Under the pieces are notes generated by a model that did not search any database, was not told the DNA's origin, and was given only the letters and a program-made list of their open reading frames with translations. A DNA stretch of 35,966 nucleotides, taken from assembly GCA_030158585.1 (NCBI GenBank), contig JAOASR010000131.1, positions 1-35,966 on the forward strand, read 5' to 3'. Position numbers and translations under genes: made by a program. Numbering within the stretch: position 1 is the stretch's first letter; each line of letters starts with the position of its first letter. This DNA comes from Microcella sp. GTDB lineage: Bacteria; Actinomycetota; Actinomycetes; Actinomycetales; Microbacteriaceae. Positions 31,559-35,966 of this stretch are shown here, piece after piece.

Positions 31559-31618
31559 GGCGCGGGTTTGGGGTCGAGGCGCGCGATCAAGGCCACGCCT
31601 CGACTCCAAACCCGCGCC
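31559..31618. terminator. Long inverted repeat between convergent genes, likely bidirectional terminator
   Basis: A 23-bp stem (31559-31581, 31596-31618) with one G-U position in plus-strand RNA and a 14-base loop. It sits in the 114-base gap between ggt (ends 31528) and the metallophosphoesterase gene (ends 31643 on the minus strand). It is unusually long for a terminator and has no U-tract. It does not resemble the palindromic element at 20789 and 24804. Confidence 0.65.
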
Positions 31619-31642
31619 CCGTCGGGCCTGCGGCAACGCGGG

Positions 31643-32155
31643 TCAGCGCGGCGTCGGCACGAGCTCGACGCTGCGCACGGCGCCGTCGGCGACCTCGAGC
31701 GTCATGACCGTGCCGACGGGCTGCCGACGCCGGTCGGTGGGCGAGCCCGGGTTGAGCAGGCGCACTCCCCCGGGCGACATCGAATCCCACGGGATGTGCG
31801 AGTGGCCGAAGACGAGCACGTCGGCGGGAGCATCCGATGCAGGTCCGAAGTGGGCGTCGCACCGGGCCTCGCGACCGGCCGCCGCGCCCGTCTCGTGGAC
31901 GACCGCGATGCGAACGCCCTCGACCTCGACGCGCGCGACCTCGCCGAGCCGCGCCCAGATCTCGGGGCCGTCGTTGTTGCCCGCGACACCGACGAGTCGA
32001 TGGGCGCGCTCCGACAGCGCGTCCAGCGTTGCAACGTCGACCCAGTCGCCCGCATGGATGACGAGGTCGGCCTCGTCGACGAGCCGCCACACCTGCTCCT
32101 GCAGGGCCTTCGCGCGGACGGGCAGGTGGGTGTCGCTCAGCAGCAGAAGCCTCAT
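31643..32155 (-). CDS. YfcE/MJ0936-family metallophosphoesterase
   Basis: A 170-residue calcineurin-like phosphodiesterase. The five metal-site blocks are in order: SDTH (Asp8, His10), HAGDWVD, GNND, VVHE and FGHSHIPW. Length and order match the small YfcE-type two-metal phosphodiesterases, which act on phosphodiesters in vitro; the physiological substrate is unknown. The ATG is at 32155, overlapping the stop of the GNAT gene (ATGA, four bases), so the pair is translationally coupled. Upstream codons of the same frame overlap the GNAT gene and are not coding. Confidence 0.88.
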   Translation of the reverse strand: MRLLLLSDTHLPVRAKALQEQVWRLVDEADLVIHAGDWVDVATLDALSERAHRLVGVAGNNDGPEIWARLGEVARVEVEGVRIAVVHETGAAAGREARCDAHFGPASDAPADVLVFGHSHIPWDSMSPGGVRLLNPGSPTDRRRQPVGTVMTLEVADGAVRSVELVPTPR

Positions 32156-32622
32156 GCGCGCTCGGCCGCCCGCGCGGCGGGGTCGTCGACGATCAGCCGC
32201 CTGCCCATGTTGACGAGTTCCTCGACCCCGAAGCCGAGCCGCTCGTAGAAGGCGACGACGGCATCGTTGTCGGCGCGCACCTGCAGGTTGACCTTGGGGC
32301 AGCCTCGGTCGGCGAGCTCGCCCACGACGTGCTCGACGAGCGCCGCGCCGATACCGCGCCCTCGGTGGGCGACGGCGGTCGCGAGGTAGTTGATCCATCC
32401 GCGGTGGCCGTCGAACCCTGCCATCACCGCACCGAAGATGGCGTGGTCGGCATCGACGGCGACGACGAAGAGCTCGGGCTGCACCGTGAGCTTGCGCACG
32501 ATGTCGGCTCGCGGGTCGTTCCATGGGCGCAGCAGTCCGGCCTCGTCCCACAGCGCGATCACGGCGCCCTCGTCGGCGGGGTCGAACGAGCGGATGGTGA
32601 TGGCGGGTGCGGCGTGGGTCAC
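32152..32622 (-). CDS. ypeA: YpeA-type GNAT acetyltransferase
   Basis: A 156-residue acetyltransferase very close to E. coli YpeA. Shared blocks are ALWDEAGLLRPWNDPRADI near residues 23-41, GAVMAGFDGHRGWINYLA, the acetyl-CoA loop HRGRGIGAALVEHV, GCPKVNLQVRADNDAVVAFYERLGF, and the closing GRRLIVDDP. The substrate is unknown. The GTG start has AATGCT six bases upstream (A2 and T6 conserved). It is the first gene of a two-gene unit with the metallophosphoesterase and is divergent from the lipoprotein gene at 32676. Confidence 0.88.
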   Translation of the reverse strand: MTHAAPAITIRSFDPADEGAVIALWDEAGLLRPWNDPRADIVRKLTVQPELFVVAVDADHAIFGAVMAGFDGHRGWINYLATAVAHRGRGIGAALVEHVVGELADRGCPKVNLQVRADNDAVVAFYERLGFGVEELVNMGRRLIVDDPAARAAERA

Positions 32623-32663
32623 CCCGCCAGCATTCCAGAGCAGCCGCGCGCCCGCCTCGGTGC

Positions 32664-32669
32664 TACGGT
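32664..32669 (+). promoter_or_regulatory. Leaderless -10 element of the lipoprotein gene at 32676
   Basis: TACGGT, six bases, ATG at 32676. An identical hexamer and spacing serve the other lipoprotein gene (start 35875), also without a ribosome-binding site. Confidence 0.5.
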
Positions 32670-32675
32670 CGCGTC

Positions 32676-33143
32676 ATGCGTCGACGTCGATCATTGCTCG
32701 TGATCGTCGTGGCGCTCATCGCGGCCCTCGCTGCCTGCGCGCCCGCGGAGCCCGACTGGCAGGCGGCGCAGTCGGAGGCCGACGCGTTCCTCTCCGAGGC
32801 CGTCGGAGGCCCCGACGTGCTGGGAACAGCCTCGGGTCAGATGGGCCAGCCGATAGGCGACTCGTCGAATGGCGCGGAGATCACGCTGACGTTCCCCGAG
32901 ACGACGCGACTCGACGGCGCCGAGGTGGCCTGCTTCGGCGGCGGCGAAGCACTGATCAGCCTGCAAGTGCGGGCGGGCTCCGAGTGGACGGGCACGAGCG
33001 TTCCCGTCACCTGCGATGGAAGGCCGATCCTCGCTCCCTTCACAGAGCCGCAAGACCGCGTGAACGCCGTGACGGTAGACGGCCGCCTCGAGCAGGGGGG
33101 CGGCGCCGTGTTCGCCGCGGTCGTCACCGGCGAGGTCGGCTAG
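32676..33143 (+). CDS. Putative lipoprotein
   Basis: A 155-residue secreted protein. The N terminus is MRRRRSLLVIVVALIAALAAC, a signal peptide with lipobox LAAC and Cys21. The mature part has no family I recognise. It shows two further cysteines (EVACFGG and VTCDG) that could form a disulfide, and beta-rich segments. The C terminus is short and hydrophobic. It converges with the luciferase-like gene 15 bases away. Function is unknown. Confidence 0.75.
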   Translation: MRRRRSLLVIVVALIAALAACAPAEPDWQAAQSEADAFLSEAVGGPDVLGTASGQMGQPIGDSSNGAEITLTFPETTRLDGAEVACFGGGEALISLQVRAGSEWTGTSVPVTCDGRPILAPFTEPQDRVNAVTVDGRLEQGGGAVFAAVVTGEVG

Positions 33144-33158
33144 CCGAGCATCCGCCCG

Positions 33159-34223
33159 CTACGCGAGCGACGGCACCGCCGCCCGCACCGCCGGCATCAC
33201 GTCGCGCGCGAGCGACGCGAGGATGCGCGCGTTGAAGTCCACGCCGAGCTGGTTCGGCACCGTCACGATCAGCGTGTCGGCGGCGAGCACCGCGGCGTCG
33301 CGCGAGAGCTCCTCCGCGAGGCGGTCGGGCGTGCCGATGTACTGGCGTCCGAAGCGCGAGCGCGACCCGTCGAGGATGCCGACCTGGTCGCGCTGCTCGG
33401 CCTGCGCGTGCAGCCCGAAGTAGTGCTCGGTCTCGTCGTCGATGAGCGGGATGATGCTGCGGCTCACCGACACGCGCGGCGCGCGCTCCCATCCGGCGGC
33501 GGCCCACGTCGAGCGGAACAGCGCGATCTGCTCGGCCTGCAGCTCGTCGAACGGCACGCCCGTGTCCTCCGTGAGCAGCGTCGAGCTCATGAGGTTCATG
33601 CCCTGCTCGGCGGCCCAGACGGCGGTCGCGCGCGTGCCGGCTCCCCACCAGATGCGGTCGGCGAGGCCCGGCGACTGCGGGGTGACGGGCAGCAGCCCGC
33701 CCACCCCGACCATCTGCGGGTTCGCGGGCGCCATTCCTGCCCCCGCGATCGCCTCGCGAAAGACAGCCGTGTGCCGCCGCGCCATGTCAGCGTCGGTCTC
33801 GTCGTCACGCACGTCGCCGACCGAGCCCTCACCGGGGACGTGCCCGAAGCTCCGGTACCCGGCGATCGACGTCTCGGGCGACCCCCGGCTGATGCCGAGG
33901 TGCAGTCGTCCACCCGAGATGAGGTCGGTGGCGGCCACGTTCTCGGCCATCGCGAGCGGGTTCTCGTAGCGCATGTCGATGACGCCCGTGCCGAGCTCGA
34001 TGCGCGAGGTGCGCGCCGCGGCGGCCGCGAGCATCGGGTACGGCGACGAGTAGTTCTTCGCGAAGTGGTGCACGCGGTAGTAGGCGCCGTCGACGCCCGC
34101 CTCCTCGGCCGCGACCGCGAGTTCGATGCCCTGCAGGATCGCGTCGCCGCCGGTGCGCGTGAGCGAGCCGGGAACGTTGCTCCAGTTGCCGAACGAGAGG
34201 AAGCCGAGGCGCGTCATACTCAT
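33159..34223 (-). CDS. LLM-class flavin-dependent oxidoreductase
   Basis: A 354-residue bacterial luciferase-like monooxygenase (TIM barrel). It starts MSMTRLGFLSFGNWSNVPGS and shows GIELAVAAEEAGVDGAYYRVHHFAKNYSSPYPMLAAAAARTSRIELGTGV (helix 1 to beta 3), then ENPLAMAENVAATDLISGGRLHLGISRGSPE, typical for FMN- or F420-dependent members. GTPDRLAEELSRD near the C terminus is also usual. The substrate is unknown. The start could be ATG 34223 or ATG 34217; I see no promoter that decides. The EamA gene ends 53 bases upstream on the same strand. Confidence 0.87.
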   Translation of the reverse strand: MSMTRLGFLSFGNWSNVPGSLTRTGGDAILQGIELAVAAEEAGVDGAYYRVHHFAKNYSSPYPMLAAAAARTSRIELGTGVIDMRYENPLAMAENVAATDLISGGRLHLGISRGSPETSIAGYRSFGHVPGEGSVGDVRDDETDADMARRHTAVFREAIAGAGMAPANPQMVGVGGLLPVTPQSPGLADRIWWGAGTRATAVWAAEQGMNLMSSTLLTEDTGVPFDELQAEQIALFRSTWAAAGWERAPRVSVSRSIIPLIDDETEHYFGLHAQAEQRDQVGILDGSRSRFGRQYIGTPDRLAEELSRDAAVLAADTLIVTVPNQLGVDFNARILASLARDVMPAVRAAVPSLA

Positions 34224-34276
34224 GCGAACGCATGCTTCGGCACGGCTATTCCGGGCCGGCCGCGCGCCCGGAGACG

Positions 34277-35296
34277 CTACGGACGGTCGTCGCGACCGCG
34301 GGCATCCGCCGCATCATCGCCGGCCGACTCGCCAGCAGGCGACGGATGCCCGTGCCCGACGATCTCGATCGGCGAGGTGTGCACGGCCGCCGGCTCCCCC
34401 GCGCCGTCGGCGTAGAGCGGCGGGTCGGCCGGCACCCGCGGAGGCCGCGTGGCGAGATACACGCCCGCGAGCACGATGACGCCGCCGACGATCTGCCACA
34501 CCGTGACGACGTCGCCGAGCGCGATCGCGATGATCGTCGTGAACACGGGCAGCAGGTTGAGGAAGACGCCCGTCTTCGAGGGGCCGAGGGTCGCGGCGGC
34601 GATGTTCCAGAGCAGGTAGGCGAGCGCACTCGGGAAGATGATGATCCAGATCAGGCCGAACCAGCCCTGCGCGGTCGGCTGCGCGGGGGCCCCGGTGATG
34701 GCGAGCAGCGGCAGCAGCACCGCGACGCTCAGCGCGACCTGCACCGCCGTCGCCGTGATCGGCGGCGTGCGCAGGCGGCGCGAGACAATGACGTAGGCCG
34801 TCCAGACCAGCACCGAGCCGACGAGCAGCAGGTCGCCGATCGAGACCGCGAGGCCGGATGCTCCGCTCTGGCCGGCGAGAACGACGAGCAGCACGCCCAC
34901 GATCGACAGGGCGATGCCGACGGCGCTGAGGCGCGTGACGCGCTCGCCGAGCAGGATGACCGCCGCGATCGTGATCGTCGCAGGGCTCATGGCGCTGATC
35001 ACGCCGGCGTTGACCGACGAGCTCGTCTCGAGCGCCGCGTAGAGGAAGAGCGTGTAGCCGACCATGCCGAGCATGGCCTGCAGCAGGTGCCACTTCCACT
35101 CGCCCCAGGCCGCGCGCCAGTTCGGGCGCTCGAGCCACCAGGCGATGAGCAGCAGCAGCGGCAGCGCGCCGAGCCAGCGATAGGTCGTCAGCTCGACGGG
35201 AGTGAACTCGTCGATGAGGCGGGCGCCGAAGATGAAGTTCGTCGCCCAGAACAGCTGCGCGAGCACGGGCGGCGCGAACCGACGGAGGGTATGCAC
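34277..35296 (-). CDS. EamA/DMT-superfamily transporter
   Basis: A 339-residue membrane protein with ten apparent TM helices in two EamA repeats: residues 10-140 (LAQLFWATNFIFGARLI, PATITIAAVILLGERVTRLSAVGIALSIVGVLLV) and 150-285 (PSALAYLLWNIAAATLGPSKTGVFLNLLPVFTTIIAIALGD). The C-terminal 55 residues are hydrophilic and acidic, longer than usual. The family exports amino acids or other metabolites; the cargo is unknown. The GTG at 35296 lies six bases after TAGCCT, so the GGAGGG between them is probably spacer rather than a functional ribosome-binding site. Confidence 0.9.
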   Translation of the reverse strand: MHTLRRFAPPVLAQLFWATNFIFGARLIDEFTPVELTTYRWLGALPLLLLIAWWLERPNWRAAWGEWKWHLLQAMLGMVGYTLFLYAALETSSSVNAGVISAMSPATITIAAVILLGERVTRLSAVGIALSIVGVLLVVLAGQSGASGLAVSIGDLLLVGSVLVWTAYVIVSRRLRTPPITATAVQVALSVAVLLPLLAITGAPAQPTAQGWFGLIWIIIFPSALAYLLWNIAAATLGPSKTGVFLNLLPVFTTIIAIALGDVVTVWQIVGGVIVLAGVYLATRPPRVPADPPLYADGAGEPAAVHTSPIEIVGHGHPSPAGESAGDDAADARGRDDRP

Positions 35297-35302
35297 CCCT
35301 CC

Positions 35303-35308
35303 AGGCTA
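35303..35308 (-). promoter_or_regulatory. Leaderless -10 element of the EamA transporter gene
   Basis: Minus-strand TAGCCT, six bases (GGAGGG), GTG at 35296. The same hexamer and spacing occur at ggt. Confidence 0.5.
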
Positions 35309-35386
35309 GAACCGTGCGGGGCCGAACGATGACACGGGGGCGGGCGCATGCGCGCACCGATCAGACGGGCGGATGCTCCCCTCGGG

Positions 35387-35875
35387 TCAGTCGCGCGGCA
35401 GACCCGGCTCGAGCCCCGGCTCGAGCTCGCCCGCCGGCAGCACCCCGTCGAACGGCGTGAGCGTCGCGAGCCCGCCCCACTGCTCGTCGGTCGAGAGGAA
35501 CACCGCCACGCGCTCGTCGGTGGCGAGCTGGTCGCCGCGCGCATAGGGGTCGGTCGAGCATCCGTCGGAGCGCGACGCGATCTCGACCTCGGTGCCCACG
35601 AGCTCGGGGTCGCTCGCGTCGTCGACGGCGAAGCGGTAGACGCGCGCGATGCCGCCCAGCAGGTCCTCATCGCCGACCCGCTCGACGACCTCGCCGACGA
35701 CGATGAGCTGCGCCGACTCGGCCATCATCTGCTGGGTGTCGAGGGCGACCCATGACACGCACTCCTGCGTGACGGTGCCGGGCAGAAAGGGCAGCGCCGA
35801 GCATCCGCTCAGCAGTGCCGTCGCCGCGATGCCCGCCACGACGAGACGTGCGGATGTGCGAGCGCGCCGGTTCAT
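35387..35875 (-). CDS. Putative lipoprotein
   Basis: A 162-residue secreted protein. The signal peptide MNRRARTSARLVVAGIAATALLSGC ends in lipobox LSGC with Cys25. The mature part contains VTQECVSWVALDTQQMMAESAQLIVVGEVVE, suggesting a small beta-barrel domain also seen in proteins that sense or carry ligands, but I cannot name it. Two further Cys (EC and DGCST) may pair. A short Pro/Glu/Leu repeat (GELEPGLEPGLPRD) ends the protein. The ATG follows TACGGT by six bases. It is divergent from the exonuclease gene. Confidence 0.75.
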   Translation of the reverse strand: MNRRARTSARLVVAGIAATALLSGCSALPFLPGTVTQECVSWVALDTQQMMAESAQLIVVGEVVERVGDEDLLGGIARVYRFAVDDASDPELVGTEVEIASRSDGCSTDPYARGDQLATDERVAVFLSTDEQWGGLATLTPFDGVLPAGELEPGLEPGLPRD

Positions 35876-35881
35876 GCGCCC

Positions 35882-35887
35882 ACCGTA
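35882..35887 (-). promoter_or_regulatory. Leaderless -10 element of the lipoprotein gene at 35875
   Basis: Minus-strand TACGGT, six bases, ATG at 35875. Confidence 0.5.
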
Positions 35888-35902
35888 GTCGGCGGCACGT
35901 GC

Positions 35903-35908
35903 GACCCT
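35903..35908 (+). promoter_or_regulatory. Putative leaderless -10 element of the exonuclease gene
   Basis: GACCCT, six bases, GTG at 35915. It is identical to the hexamer and spacing at the LON-domain gene. Confidence 0.3.
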
Positions 35909-35914
35909 GGTGGG

Positions 35915-35966
35915 GTGCCGCTGAACTTCACCGCCATCGACTTCGAGACCGCCAACAACCACGCGG
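35915..35966 (+). CDS. DEDD-family 3'-5' exonuclease, N-terminal fragment (runs off the window)
   Basis: The last 52 bases read MPLNFTAIDFETANNHA and continue past the window. AIDFETAN is the ExoI motif of the DnaQ/epsilon-like exonuclease family, with the metal-binding Asp and Glu. Stand-alone actinobacterial proteins starting this way are usually annotated as DNA polymerase III epsilon-like or 3'-5' exonucleases. The GTG start is supported by the motif's position near the N terminus and by GACCCT six bases upstream. Confidence 0.75.
   Translation, partial: MPLNFTAIDFETANNHA

Noticed and set aside
32607-32675. Upstream extension of the lipoprotein gene
   Set aside because: It overlaps the divergent YpeA start, and the signal peptide with lipobox fits only the ATG at 32676.
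1-35966. tRNA, rRNA or riboswitch
   Set aside because: I looked for cloverleaf-like T-arm motifs, rRNA segments and long structured leaders and found none I could support.

Overview
The window looks like an ordinary chromosomal segment of a very GC-rich actinobacterium, most likely Microbacteriaceae (inference). The evidence is GC-biased third codon positions, GTG starts, an AdnAB-type helicase-nuclease pair, DUF3107, leaderless promoters and a striking excess of the octamer GAGCATCC/GGATGCTC. I see no rRNA, tRNA, CRISPR array, insertion sequence or prophage block. Genes are tightly packed, and no stretch over 300 bases lacks a gene. The longest gaps are 1-238, 20698-20942 and 27743-27993.

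Layout. 1-9.9 kb is a genome-maintenance block: adnB and adnA (coupled, minus strand), a DUF3107 protein plus a small membrane protein (plus), a MiaE-like ferritin-fold protein (minus) and a DEAD-box RNA helicase (plus). From memory, the gene content and order resemble the Rv3201c-Rv3211 region of Mycobacterium tuberculosis. 10-18.6 kb holds a 14-TM drug exporter, a small FVFGSN-family protein, a PHP phosphoesterase, a membrane-anchored EEP-domain protein, aminopeptidase P, a LON-domain protein with an Asp-rich repeat tail and a coupled 48-residue membrane protein, an SDR oxidoreductase, a GerMN lipoprotein and a 47-residue membrane protein.

18.8-25.3 kb holds a GNAT protein, DUF2461 and an unrecognised gene. 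These are followed by a likely amine-oxidising operon (dimethylglycine/sarcosine dehydrogenase-like flavoprotein with GcvT domains, plus a flavin amine oxidase) and a DUF1761 membrane protein. 25.4-31.5 kb holds an acyltransferase, isocitrate lyase (long subfamily), divergent rraA-like, ychF and a cytosolic-looking gamma-glutamyltransferase. 31.6-36 kb holds a metallophosphoesterase coupled to a YpeA-type acetyltransferase, two lipoproteins, a luciferase-like monooxygenase, an EamA transporter and the first codons of a DEDD exonuclease.

No single new defence or biosynthetic system is evident. The strongest unusual signals are DNA-level: a recurrent TANNNT-N6-RTG leaderless promoter geometry, the over-represented GAGCATCC octamer, a dispersed palindromic intergenic element, and a dyad operator in front of the amine-oxidation operon.
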